Part shown: one piece after another, positions 7,518-15,348 of the stretch
Numbering within the stretch: the first letter of the stretch is position 1
Layout of the letters: every line of letters starts with the position of its first letter
Source: Hymenobacter sp. BRD128
GTDB taxonomy: Bacteria; Bacteroidota; Bacteroidia; Cytophagales; Hymenobacteraceae
Reading direction: 5' to 3'
Assembly: GCF_013256625.1 (NCBI RefSeq)
Contig: NZ_CP053909.1
Location: 62,001-126,000, forward strand
DNA length: 64,000 nt
The notes under the pieces: generated by a model
Database searches by the model: none
What the model was told of the DNA's origin: nothing
Seen by the model: the letters and a program-made list of their open reading frames with translations, nothing else
Made by a program: the position numbers and the translations under genes

Positions 7518-8429
7518 TTAGGCGGCTAGCTGGGGGTGGGACGCACGCAGCTGGGCCGCGCTGACTTCCTCCGCGATTTGGCGCTGCTGCCGCTGATTTT
7601 CGCTGAGCTGGCGGCTGGCATAGGTGCCGAGCATTTGGATGCCCAGCCGGGCGGCTTGCTGCTGTACGTTTGCGTAAAGCTCGGCCGCCCGCCGGAGCAG
7701 CCTGGTCGCGGTACCGGTCGTAAAGAGCAGTCGGCCCAGCAGCGGGTTGTCGAACTCGCCAATGGCCAACCCTTCCTCGTGCAAGCTCAGGCGCAATTGG
7801 TCATACACGTAAGTGTACTGGCCCTGGCTGAGGTCCTTCGTAAAATCCAGTACGTCGTCCTCATACTGAACGGCTAAATGAAAGTCTCGCAGCGCGGCTA
7901 GGATGTCCACCGTGGCCCCGGCGTCGGTAGCCAGTCCCTCTAGAGCATACACCAACGCTCCGCAAACGGCCGACTTGCCGGCCGCCAGCTCTTCGTATGC
8001 TTCCTGAGTCCACGCGCGCCAGCTCCCGACCAGCTGCTTCTCGCGCTTGTTGGCCCGCGCATACTCCACTTTGCACTTATCCAAGTTATCCCAAAACGAG
8101 TGGGTTCCAGGAAAGAGGGTGGCTAGGCCGCGCACGGCCCGCTCGTACAGGGAAAAGTACAAAAAAATTACCTCTACCTCTTCCTCAGTTGCCGCCCGGG
8201 TTTCCCCGTCGAGTAGGTCGTCGAGAAACAGCAGCGTGCGAAAATAGAGGTAGGAACTCACCACCAGCTCCTGTAAGCTAGCCTCCTCAACCCCGCGAAA
8301 CGCTACCGATAATCCGTGGGGCAGCTCTAGATAAAAGCGGTGATTGCGCAGTTGCGTTGGGTCCGCAAGGCGCGCCCTGAGCGCTTCGCTTACGGGCAGA
8401 TTGGCAAAGAGTGAAGCGATGGATTCCAT
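7518..8429 (-). CDS. ComQ-like class I isoprenoid-synthase-fold protein
   Basis: A 303-aa all-alpha protein. The first Asp-rich motif is FLDDLLDGE (DDLLD at 70-74) and the second is QYEDDVLDFTKD (DDVLD at 191-195), the paired diphosphate/magnesium sites of polyprenyl synthases and of ComQ. Length is close to ComQ (about 300 aa), with no TM segment and no neighbouring isoprenoid pathway genes. It heads an operon that continues into the PqqD/M50 protease and two Trp-bearing peptides, so I favour peptide prenylation over small-molecule terpene synthesis. An imperfect operator palindrome lies immediately upstream. Alternative: a class 1 isoprenoid biosynthesis enzyme acting on a free substrate. 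Confidence 0.75.
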   Translation of the reverse strand: MESIASLFANLPVSEALRARLADPTQLRNHRFYLELPHGLSVAFRGVEEASLQELVVSSYLYFRTLLFLDDLLDGETRAATEEEVEVIFLYFSLYERAVRGLATLFPGTHSFWDNLDKCKVEYARANKREKQLVGSWRAWTQEAYEELAAGKSAVCGALVYALEGLATDAGATVDILAALRDFHLAVQYEDDVLDFTKDLSQGQYTYVYDQLRLSLHEEGLAIGEFDNPLLGRLLFTTGTATRLLRRAAELYANVQQQAARLGIQMLGTYASRQLSENQRQQRQIAEEVSAAQLRASHPQLAA

Positions 8430-8439
8430 GAGACCGGAT

Positions 8440-8479
8440 AAAGTTTGTGCAAAATACGTTCATTTGGACGAACTTTGTC
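8440..8479 (-). promoter_or_regulatory. Imperfect operator/promoter of the ComQ-like operon
   Basis: Read on the minus strand, AAAGTTCGTCC-AAAT-GAACG is an imperfect copy of the GTTYGTTC-N4-GAAC palindrome; a second half site AAGTTTGT (plus strand) ends 10 bp before the start codon at 8429. No clear ribosome binding site is seen. Confidence 0.45.
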
Positions 8480-8609
8480 TTTATCCCAGAATTATTTCTT
8501 TTACCCTGCTTCACGGTCAATCGGCTCATCGCGGCCGTGAAACCCACCGGTACCCCTCCACTTCTGCCCTTAGGCGTTTTTACCTCGCCTTGCTACCCCT
8601 TGCCGGGCT

Positions 8610-9886
8610 TTACTGGCGGTGACTGCGCAGAAACGAAGCGGCCTCTTTGTGGGCGTCGCTGCCCCGCTCACTGCTTTTGAGCACCACCTGGTAGTAGCGC
8701 TTGGCCAAGGCCTCGTCCTGGTCGGCAACTGCCAACTGGGCCAGGTTTTGATTGGCGAATAAATAGTACCCCCCTGGGTATGCCCGGCCGACTCCGAAAA
8801 AACGATGCAGCGTTGGTAGTAATTGCGGGCCTCTGCGGCATTGTTGTGCCGGTGCTGCATGAGCCAGCCCAGGATATAGGTGGCGGCGCGCCCGGTCTGG
8901 GCCTCGTACCCGGGCAGGCCTTGGGTAATCTTATTGACCATGCTGCGGCAACTGGTTTCGCAGGCGGCAAAGTTGCCTTCCGCAAAACTGAGCTTGGCGT
9001 AATCTCGCTCGAAGCGACTGTTATCCGGGTATTCGGCGTTCATGCGCTCGGCGATGCGCAGGGCAGTTGCAGTTTTCTTTTCCCGCTCATCACTGTAGAT
9101 GAGTAGTAGAAACGCGTTGGCCTCGGGCCCGGTATAGGTTGCATTTTGCCCCACCGTCCGCAGCTGCGTTAACCCCTGGAGGCGGTTGCCGCGTGGGAAG
9201 AAGAACAGGATGGGGCGTAGCCACGGGTACTGCTCGCCTATCCACACCGCGTAGTAGTTAAACAGGCCTTCGCCAAATAGGAACTCGACACTTAAATCGT
9301 TTGCTTGCCGACTCTTGGCCAGGAATTCGAGCGCTTTTTTGCTGTTTACCGTCGCCTGGCGCCAGTCGTGCCGCTCCGAGTGAAAGCGGGCTTTGAAGCC
9401 GTAGGCCGCTGATAAGAAAAAGCTGGCCTCATAGTTCGCATTGTCGGCCCTATAGAGGGCAGTTGCCTTGGCTTCCGCCGTATCCATGTAAGCCAGAAAG
9501 AGCTTATCGTACCGCGTATCCTCCAAATTACTAGGCATCATCTTCCACCAGGTAGCTAGCCCGAGTAGAAAATAGGCCATCGGGTGCGCCGGGTAGCGCC
9601 GGCGCAGCGAGCGAAACTGCTTCTCTGCCTTATCGAACTTAAAATTATAGAGGTTGTGAACCGCCCCGCCCAGCTCTATCTCAATATCCTTATTGGTGAG
9701 CAGCCAGCCTTTGGTATCCACGGCCTGGGGACCCACCTGCACCGTGTCGAGCTTGATGGCGCTCATGACGGGTATCCGAGTCGAGTCTTTACCCTGGGCG
9801 TGGGCGTCGCTGGCTGCCACCAGCCAAAACAGGGCGACCGCTAGAAAGGGCTGAAATATCGGGTAGTTACTGAATAAACGCTTCAT
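8610..9886 (-). pseudogene. Secreted TPR-repeat protein, frame broken by one missing G
   Basis: The N-terminus has a signal peptide (hydrophobic core FLAVALFWLVAAS, cleavage near AHA-QG), followed by TPR-like helical repeats (for example NFKFDKAEKQFRSLRRRYPAHP and AEARNYYQR). In the sequence as given the frame is lost after AGHTQGG, at a six-C run on the plus strand (8769-8774), and continues as a Pro/Arg/Trp-rich nonsense tail to 8570. Adding one base restores GYYLFANQNLAQLAV and a plausible TPR end (EAASFLRSHRQ) stopping at 8610. The real protein is therefore about 425 aa and periplasmic or outer-membrane associated. Probably a consensus error rather than a dead gene. Function unknown. Confidence 0.7.
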
Positions 9887-9937
9887 GACGTGGAAAATTT
9901 AGTAATTATCGAAGAAAAAGTTTCAAATTAATTCTAA

Positions 9938-9948
9938 AAAAGTTCGTT
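9938..9948. promoter_or_regulatory. Operator half site upstream of the TPR gene
   Basis: AAAGTTCGTTC, identical to one arm of the recurrent palindrome, lies 52 bp upstream of the TPR gene start. The second arm is not conserved. Confidence 0.3.
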
Positions 9949-9970
9949 CAATTAGGGCAAAAAAAAGGAG

Positions 9971-11023
9971 CTAATATTCCCGTTCTCCACGCTTGCGCTC
10001 CTCCCCTATTTCCTGCACGTGACTGCGCTGGGGAATGTTTTTATTCGCGGAATTTACGACCTGCAACACTGCTTTAAACTGCCGTGTCGCTACCAGTGGT
10101 TTTTCAAGCTGCCCGGTTTGCAGATACTGGTGCGGTTTCTCCACCGGGCGGCCGTCCGCTGCTCGTCTGGCGACAAAGCTAAGGTTGCGGTAGAAACTCT
10201 TATCGAATTCCCGCTTCCTCGCAATCTCTACTACCTGTTCTGGGTCAAGTCGATTACTCGACCCGAGCAGGCTATTTATATGCCCAACCCGTGCCGTCAG
10301 CTTGGCCTCGCGCTTCGCCTGCTGCGCGGCTGTCGCGATGGGGGTAGGCATTTTCCCCCGCCCAGTGGGGGCCTGTTGCTCCTCCCCTTTACCAAACGAT
10401 TTGTCGAACGTCTCCTGCACCTGTCCTTGCCAATCCTGCATATTAAAGCGCCGCTTTTGCCCCTGCGGATTGAGCGTAAGCTTCTGCTGAGCATCCCGGG
10501 CGCTTACGAGTATGTGCACGTGCGTTTGGTACCCTTCTTTTTTCTCCCCCTCCTTTTTTTCCCCGGCCTGTACCTGGGGGTCGTCGCCCCGATAGCTTCG
10601 ACTGTGGTGGATAGTAGCTGCCCACACTAAGTCTTTACTTGCCAGCTCGCGCCCATCCTTGAGCTTGAAATTTGCCGCGTACTGCTCCATTGCCTGGCGG
10701 GTAAAGTCCTTCAACTTGCCCTCATCATTACCAATTCTGGCTAGCTCCGCCTCACTGGGACTCAATACCAAGGAGTAGAATTTAACGTCAGTCTCCTTCA
10801 AGCCTTTCACGTTTGTGTCGATGCTGACCCGCACCTGGTCCGCCGTTAAAGCATCCGTAGCGGCCCCAAAAAAGGACGCTTCTTTGTCCTGTCCTTTGCT
10901 TTCCTGTACTAAATAATTCAGGGTTCGGGCCGCGCTGCCGGTATTCTGGTAGACATTTTTACCGTGCGTTTGCGGGTTAATTATCTTGGAATGCATGCTG
11001 TTCTGGCGCTGAATGGCGTACAC
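9971..11023 (-). CDS. Relaxase, DUF5712/MobB-type
   Basis: A 350-aa mobilisation protein expected to nick the plasmid at oriT. Features: N-terminal GKNVYQNTGSAARTLNYL with a candidate catalytic Tyr, FYSLVLSPSEAE near residue 82, HH at 139-140, and the metal-binding HVH at 168-170 within QTHVHILVSARD, the histidine motif of rolling-circle relaxases. A Lys/Glu-rich loop precedes it. The start could be Met10 (MHSKIINPQ, coordinate 10996) rather than the first Met. It lies 6 bp after the BfmA-like gene, so the two form an operon. Family assignment rests on motif layout and synteny with Bacteroidetes plasmids. Confidence 0.8.
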   Translation of the reverse strand: MYAIQRQNSMHSKIINPQTHGKNVYQNTGSAARTLNYLVQESKGQDKEASFFGAATDALTADQVRVSIDTNVKGLKETDVKFYSLVLSPSEAELARIGNDEGKLKDFTRQAMEQYAANFKLKDGRELASKDLVWAATIHHSRSYRGDDPQVQAGEKKEGEKKEGYQTHVHILVSARDAQQKLTLNPQGQKRRFNMQDWQGQVQETFDKSFGKGEEQQAPTGRGKMPTPIATAAQQAKREAKLTARVGHINSLLGSSNRLDPEQVVEIARKREFDKSFYRNLSFVARRAADGRPVEKPHQYLQTGQLEKPLVATRQFKAVLQVVNSANKNIPQRSHVQEIGEERKRGEREY

Positions 11024-11029
11024 GTATTC

Positions 11030-11476
11030 TTACTTTCCCTGCCTCGCTGGCCCTGATTCTTTCAGCGCAGCTAACGCCGTTTTCACCTTTTCTTCCACCC
11101 GCGCCTTGCTGCGCTGACGCCCGGCTTCGAGAAATTTCTCGTCCCCGTAAAGCTTGACCAACGACTGTAAACTAAAGTCTACGCCCTCTTCCTGGAGCGC
11201 GCGGGTGCGCACCAATTCCTCCAGCAGGGGCAGTAGTACCCCGCGCTCCTGCTCCTGCATAAAGCCAAATAACCGATTTCCCAGCTTGCGGATTTCCAAT
11301 ACCAGGACTTCGGCCGGCCGGGTCATTTCAACCTGCGGATTCAGCCCCCGGCTCGCAAAATACGCCACGGCTGCTGTGCAAAACTCACCTATTTTAATAT
11401 CATGGTTTTTTGCTACCCTAGTGGCTTCCTTATGCACGTCCAGGGGTATGCTGATGTTCTTTTTAAGACTACTCAT
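11030..11476 (-). CDS. BfmA/BtgA-family mobilisation accessory protein
   Basis: A 148-aa protein. The first ~50 residues (KKNISIPLDVHKEATRVAKN, then IGEFCTAAVAYFASRGL) resemble a ribbon-helix-helix DNA-binding domain, and the remainder is helical with a basic tail. In Bacteroidetes plasmids and transposons such proteins bind oriT and assist the relaxase encoded next to them. Here the relaxase follows after 6 bp. It probably binds in the repeat-rich region upstream (11480-12420) and may autoregulate. Confidence 0.8.
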   Translation of the reverse strand: MSSLKKNISIPLDVHKEATRVAKNHDIKIGEFCTAAVAYFASRGLNPQVEMTRPAEVLVLEIRKLGNRLFGFMQEQERGVLLPLLEELVRTRALQEEGVDFSLQSLVKLYGDEKFLEAGRQRSKARVEEKVKTALAALKESGPARQGK

Positions 11477-11582
11477 GGGGTAAAGTTACTGAGCAACTAC
11501 TGAACCAATTTTCAGCACTGATTTACTAAAAATATAAAAACTTTTGCTCATTATCAGAATCTTAGCTATAAAAAAACATAAA

Positions 11583-11642
11583 AAAACAGCTCTGCTGTTT
11601 TAAAAAACTTATTTACAGGCAGTTAAGCCTGTAAATAAGTTT
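11583..11642. terminator. Two tandem hairpins
   Basis: AAAACAGC-TCT-GCTGTTTT (11583-11601), followed by a 16-bp perfect inverted repeat around AGTTAA (11605-11642), both A/T flanked. They can terminate transcription in either direction between the mob operon promoter region and the parA upstream region, or form part of oriT. Confidence 0.55.
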
Positions 11643-12424
11643 CTCTTCTTGCTAACTAAAGTTAGCCGCTATCGCGCCACCTGAGACTAGCCTACACTGC
11701 CCCCGGATTTGGTACTACACTGCCCCCCTCCGGGCACTACACGGCCCCTGCGCTTAAGGCACAAGTCCCCCCACTGCCCCGGCAGTTCCCGGTAGTGCAT
11801 CCGCTAGCACTCCCTGCACCCTTCCCCCCAGAACTGTACGCTGGGAGGTGGGGAAAAAGGGTAGAGAACGCCACTGGGGGTAATCATATTGCGACAATGC
11901 GATAAGACGACAACGCAACAACGCGACAATGCGACAAGATGATAACGCGACAAGGCGACACGTACACAAGTTTACTCTGCGCAGTATTTAGATTCTACCC
12001 GCTCACTGGTCCCCGAGCCCCGGAGCGCACGCATTCATTTATAGTGTATACAAGTATACACTGCCTGAACGCGACAATATTTATTATGTATTTTGATTAC
12101 TGTAGTAACTGCGCAAATACTACAGTAGTTATAGTACCAGCTCATACAACGCGTTAAGTATACAGTGATAAGTTGCGCATTGTATAGTTAACGCGTAGTA
12201 GATTAATCGCATCGTCTTTTAGTAGCTTTGTATTGAATGCGACAAAATATGTTTGCTACAAGTAGGAGTAAGTACTAGAAGCTTTGTATGTTTGTCGTAT
12301 TGTAGATTATCAGTATGTTCTACTCGTCGCATCATACATTTAGCGCATTGTATACTGACAAGCCTTCTGCCGGCACATTCCCGGCTAGTTGCCAGAAGCT
12401 AATTTTTTCACTCAACCGTTTACC
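11643..12424. other. Non-coding repeat-rich region: candidate oriT/centromere
   Basis: About 780 bp without a credible gene, between the divergent mob operon and parA. It holds C-rich boxes of the CACTGCCCC type at 11695-11785, a cluster of GCGACAA repeats (11890-11965), a perfect 9-bp palindrome AGTGTATAC-AA-GTATACACT at 12043-12062, and scattered further GCGACAA or inverted TTGCGC/TTGTCG sites at 12072, 12172, 12239 and 12292. AT content rises towards parA. A partition centromere, an oriT, or both would fit. Confidence 0.55.
11890..11965 (+). repeat. GCGACAA direct repeat array
   Basis: Within 76 bp the heptamer GCGACAA, or a variant with one or two changes (GCGATAA, ACGACAA, GCAACAA, GCGACAC), occurs about nine times at 8-10 bp spacing. 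Spaced copies continue to about 12300. Position upstream of parA suggests binding sites for the ParB-like partner. Confidence 0.6.
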
Positions 12425-13159
12425 ATGAAAACCATTTCGATTGCTAACCAAAAGGGGGGCGCTGGCAAAACCACGCTGCTCGTGGTCCTTGCCACTGCCT
12501 TAGCCGTTAATTACGGGTATCGCGTATTGGTCATTGATGGTGACCCCCAGCAATCCATCACGAAGCTGCGCGCTAGTGATGAACCCGCTTTAGCAGGGGA
12601 ACGTGAATTTCTGAGCGACCCGACGCTGGACTTTCCGTACCCAGTAGTCAGTCAGGAGCTGGCGGCCATCCCGGATTACCTGGCCCAGGTCGAGGAGGCA
12701 TTTGACATCACGTTCATCGACTTACCTGGCCGCGCGGACAGCTCCCTGCTCAATGATGTGCTGGCCTCCTCGGAAGTCGTGCTCGTTCCCATGCAGGCCA
12801 CGTTTTTGGACCAGCAAGCCACGCTAGACTTTCTCGCCATCCTCCACGTGCTGGCTGAGTACTGCAAAAAGGAAAACCTGGAATTTCAGCCCTTTGGGGT
12901 CACCTCGCGCAAAACCGCCAGTCGCGAAGAAAAGGAAATGAATGAGTTCGCGGACGCCGCTGGCCTCGCTCGTTTCGCTTCGACGCTGGGCAACCGGGTA
13001 GCCTATACGCGCCTGTCAAGCCTATTTAGCTTTCTCGACCTGGACTACCTCAAGCGAATTGATGCGAAACCCAGCATCGAGCAGGAAGTGCGCGCCATGT
13101 GTGATGAACTCGTGGCCAAAGCAAATCTTTCCCCCGCCACTGTTCCCGCTACCGTATGA
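12425..13159 (+). CDS. parA: ParA-family partition ATPase
   Basis: A 244-aa protein. The ATG at 12425 (MKTISIANQKGG) is chosen because it puts the deviant Walker A KGGAGKTT at 10-17, as usual for ParA/MinD ATPases; an upstream in-frame ATG at 12389 only adds a non-conserved extension. Asp in LVIDGDPQQS (Walker A') and FIDLPGRADS (Walker B) are present. It moves plasmid copies apart with a DNA-binding partner. The downstream gene overlaps by 4 nt (ATGA), as in parAB operons. Upstream lie GCGACAA repeats and a 20-bp palindrome that could be the centromere and operator. Confidence 0.9.
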   Translation: MKTISIANQKGGAGKTTLLVVLATALAVNYGYRVLVIDGDPQQSITKLRASDEPALAGEREFLSDPTLDFPYPVVSQELAAIPDYLAQVEEAFDITFIDLPGRADSSLLNDVLASSEVVLVPMQATFLDQQATLDFLAILHVLAEYCKKENLEFQPFGVTSRKTASREEKEMNEFADAAGLARFASTLGNRVAYTRLSSLFSFLDLDYLKRIDAKPSIEQEVRAMCDELVAKANLSPATVPATV

Positions 13160-13709
13160 CTCCCCCTAAGCCCAGACGCCCACTGCCCAATAAGATGGTG
13201 CACCTCCAGGCGCAAGCCGCAATGCGCGGGACGTTAAACGGGGATGCGGCGGCTCGTGAGCTGGAGCAGCTAGCCACCCAGGACGCCCCTCCTGCCGCCC
13301 CGTTGCCGGAGGATGCTCCCTTACCCGCCGCTAGCCCCACGGCCCCCCGCCTGAGCAGCCGATTCACCAGCACGCCCCGGTTCCTGCCCCGGCCGCAGCA
13401 GAACCCCCTGCTTCCCCCAGCCCGACAATCGCGGCGCCTTCCCCCGCCAGTTCGGCCGCCCCTAAACGCTCCCCCCGTGGCAGCTCGAAAACTTCCGCTC
13501 AGGCTCAGGCGGCTAATTCCCCCGAATCAGCGCCTGCCCCCGGTATTTCCACGCGTCTATCCCATGAGGATAACCGCGAAATTAAGTCCGCATTGTATCA
13601 CTTCTTTCTGGTTCATAATGAATCGACTACCACGCAGGCGTTTCTCAGTGAAGCGCTAAAGCACTACCTGGCCCACCTGCGCAAGATTGGCAAGCTCCCG
13701 CCCAAATAG
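13156..13709 (+). pseudogene. ParB-like small partition partner, frame broken by one missing C
   Basis: The ORF starts at an ATG overlapping the parA stop. The first ~60 residues are ordinary (PRRPLPNKMVHLQAQAAMRG), then a Pro/Ala-rich linker. At the six-C run 13343-13348 the frame as given turns into an Arg/Pro/Leu-rich product ending at 13659. Adding one C gives a Pro/Ala/Ser-rich linker followed by a convincing C-terminal domain (ISTRLSHEDNREIKSALYHF, then STTTQAFLSEALKHYLAHLR) ending at TAG 13709, resembling ribbon-helix-helix centromere-binding proteins. The restored protein is about 184 aa. It most likely binds the GCGACAA array upstream of parA. Probably an assembly error. Confidence 0.65.
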
Positions 13710-13763
13710 TAGGGCACTGCCGGCGCGGCACGTTCGGTCCCAGTAGGCCGTACCCGCCCGCTT

Positions 13764-13796
13764 AAAAAAGCTCCTCCTAACTAGGGGAGCTTTTTT
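13764..13796 (+). terminator. Rho-independent terminator of the par operon
   Basis: An 11-bp perfect stem AAAAAAGCTCC/GGAGCTTTTTT, 11-nt loop, ending in a T7 tract, 55 bp past the restored ParB-like stop. This placement itself supports 13709 as the true gene end. Confidence 0.85.
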
Positions 13797-13823
13797 TGGG
13801 GACATGGTTAAAAGTTTTAAAAT

Positions 13824-13842
13824 AGTTTGTCCTATTGAACAT
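13824..13842. promoter_or_regulatory. Operator-like palindrome
   Basis: AGTTTGTCC-TATT-GAACATA, one full and one partial arm of the recurrent palindrome, 66 bp upstream of the Mrr-like gene at 13908. Confidence 0.4.
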
Positions 13843-13907
13843 ATCTTGCACCACCTACTCGTTGCTGAATTCCGAGTGCCCATCCAGTCCTAAGCACCGT
13901 AGTTGAT

Positions 13908-14558
13908 ATGGCCTCCCGCCGCGCTACCACCCGTCATGCCTCCCACGGGCGCATCCTGCTTCGCCTCCCCTGGTACCTGGTCCTAGGGCTAGCCGCCCTC
14001 GCCGCGCTGCTCACTTTCGCCGGGCTGTACTGCTTGCCCCGCACAGCTTCGCTGCATTTGTGGCCCCTGCGCGCCGGGCAGTTGCTGCTCCCACCGCCCC
14101 TACTACTTTCGGCCACTGGGGCCTCCCTGTGGCTCCTTTTTGGGGTCATTGGCGCTATTCAAAGCTGGCGGCACCGGCAGCTGCGCCGCCAGTTGGTACG
14201 CCGTGCTACCAACCTGGCTGCTATCCAGGCGCTCTCCTGGCAGCAATTCGAGCTGCTCATTGGCCAGCTCTACCGCCAGCACGGGTACTACGTCACGGAA
14301 ATGGGCTTAGGTGGTGCTGATGGCGGGATAGACCTCGTGGCTCAGAAGTGGGGGAGTGGGGAGAAAGTAATCGTGCAGTGCAAGCACTACCGCGCTACAG
14401 CCGTGGGCGTGCCCGTCGTGCGCGAACTCTACGGCCTGCTGTACCACCACCAGGCCACCTCCGCTGCCCAAGCCTTTGCCCAGAGCAAGCCTCTCACGCT
14501 GATTGGCGCGGACCAATTGCTAGGCGCTCTCCACGCCGGCCGGCGCGCCGCCGCCTGA
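13908..14558 (+). CDS. Membrane-anchored Mrr-type restriction endonuclease domain protein
   Basis: A 216-aa protein with two N-terminal membrane segments (residues about 20-42 and 60-84) and a cytoplasmic Mrr_cat-like nuclease domain. Glu114 in WQQFELLIGQLY, GADGGIDLV (Asp142) and VIVQCKHY (Gln157, Lys159) form the D-QxK site of PD-(D/E)XK enzymes that act on methylated DNA. The segment after HHQATSAA lacks the usual IVTSGxFTxxA stretch and resumes at AQAFAQSKPLTLI, so about a dozen residues seem to be deleted from the C-terminal core. A plasmid-borne defence or nucleic-acid sensing role is inferred; activity may be affected by the deletion. Confidence 0.75.
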   Translation: MASRRATTRHASHGRILLRLPWYLVLGLAALAALLTFAGLYCLPRTASLHLWPLRAGQLLLPPPLLLSATGASLWLLFGVIGAIQSWRHRQLRRQLVRRATNLAAIQALSWQQFELLIGQLYRQHGYYVTEMGLGGADGGIDLVAQKWGSGEKVIVQCKHYRATAVGVPVVRELYGLLYHHQATSAAQAFAQSKPLTLIGADQLLGALHAGRRAAA

Positions 14559-14590
14559 CCCGTTTCTTCTCCATTTATCCTTTGCAGGCC

Positions 14591-15127
14591 ATGCTCAAGC
14601 ATTTCTTTAGGCGCGCCGTCCCCGTAGCGCCTCGCTCCCTTGCAGCCGCTGCCGCCGCCCCGGCGCCGCTGCCCCCTGTCCCTGCCGTCCCGCTGTGGCC
14701 GGACAAGTACCCGCCCCGGTTAACCAACGCGCCGGTCTACTTCGACTGCTCGTTTCACCTGCGCTTGGCGCGCGCCTACCACGACCACTGGGCCTCGGAA
14801 TCCTCCCTGCTGGCCACCCCCACGAACCCGGTATCAATCTGGGTCCGCAACCAACGCGATGAGTTGGTGGCCCACCACGTCTTTACCAGCGCCCCAATTG
14901 ACTTAGGCCTCCCCTGGTGGCCGGGCATTTACAGCGTGCAGGTTGAGCACCCCGACTTTCGCGAGGTGCTGTGCGCGGTCAAGCAGGGGCCGTGGTGCCC
15001 GCCCATGCCGCCGCTCGACCTGCTGGCGCCCCTCCACGGCGCCACCTACCCCCCCGCGCCCTGCGCCAGCCTATCGGCCGGCGCCAGCCCGGTTGACGTG
15101 GATACCAGTGCCCAGCTTGTCAGCTAA
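14591..15127 (+). CDS. Hypothetical Pro-rich protein (178 aa)
   Basis: No family recognised. The ATG at 14591 (MLKHFFRRAVP) is preferred: upstream codons overlap the Mrr-like gene and are shadow sequence. An Ala/Pro-rich linker (residues 15-45) precedes a compact, aromatic-rich region (YFDCSFHLRLARAYHDHW and PWWPGIYSVQVEHPDFREV) likely to be a small beta-rich domain, then a Pro/Ala tail. It is 32 bp downstream of the nuclease and possibly co-transcribed. Confidence 0.5.
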   Translation: MLKHFFRRAVPVAPRSLAAAAAAPAPLPPVPAVPLWPDKYPPRLTNAPVYFDCSFHLRLARAYHDHWASESSLLATPTNPVSIWVRNQRDELVAHHVFTSAPIDLGLPWWPGIYSVQVEHPDFREVLCAVKQGPWCPPMPPLDLLAPLHGATYPPAPCASLSAGASPVDVDTSAQLVS

Positions 15128-15348
15128 TTGCTTTATAATTCTCGGTTGCAAAACCGAATTCATTGCCCCGATTATCGCGGGCACAAAAAATTCACTCGCT
15201 GCGCGCGGATACCCGGTGGCGCGTTGGCCAGCGCATTCATTTTTACGCCCAGGTTCGCCAGCCCGGCAACCTCAGCCGTTTACCGGGGTCCTGATTCACT
15301 GGACCGCCTGCTACTATGGCCCCGGCTCACCGGACGCCTAAGCAGCCG
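15128..15348. other. Intergenic region, nothing recognised
   Basis: Some 220 bp between convergent genes (14591-15127 plus, 15349-17088 minus). No long hairpin, repeat array or convincing small ORF was found. Confidence 0.4.

Noticed and set aside
7518..8429. Terpene biosynthetic cluster
   Set aside because: No cytochrome P450, other cyclase or isoprenoid precursor gene is adjacent; instead there are peptide and protease genes.
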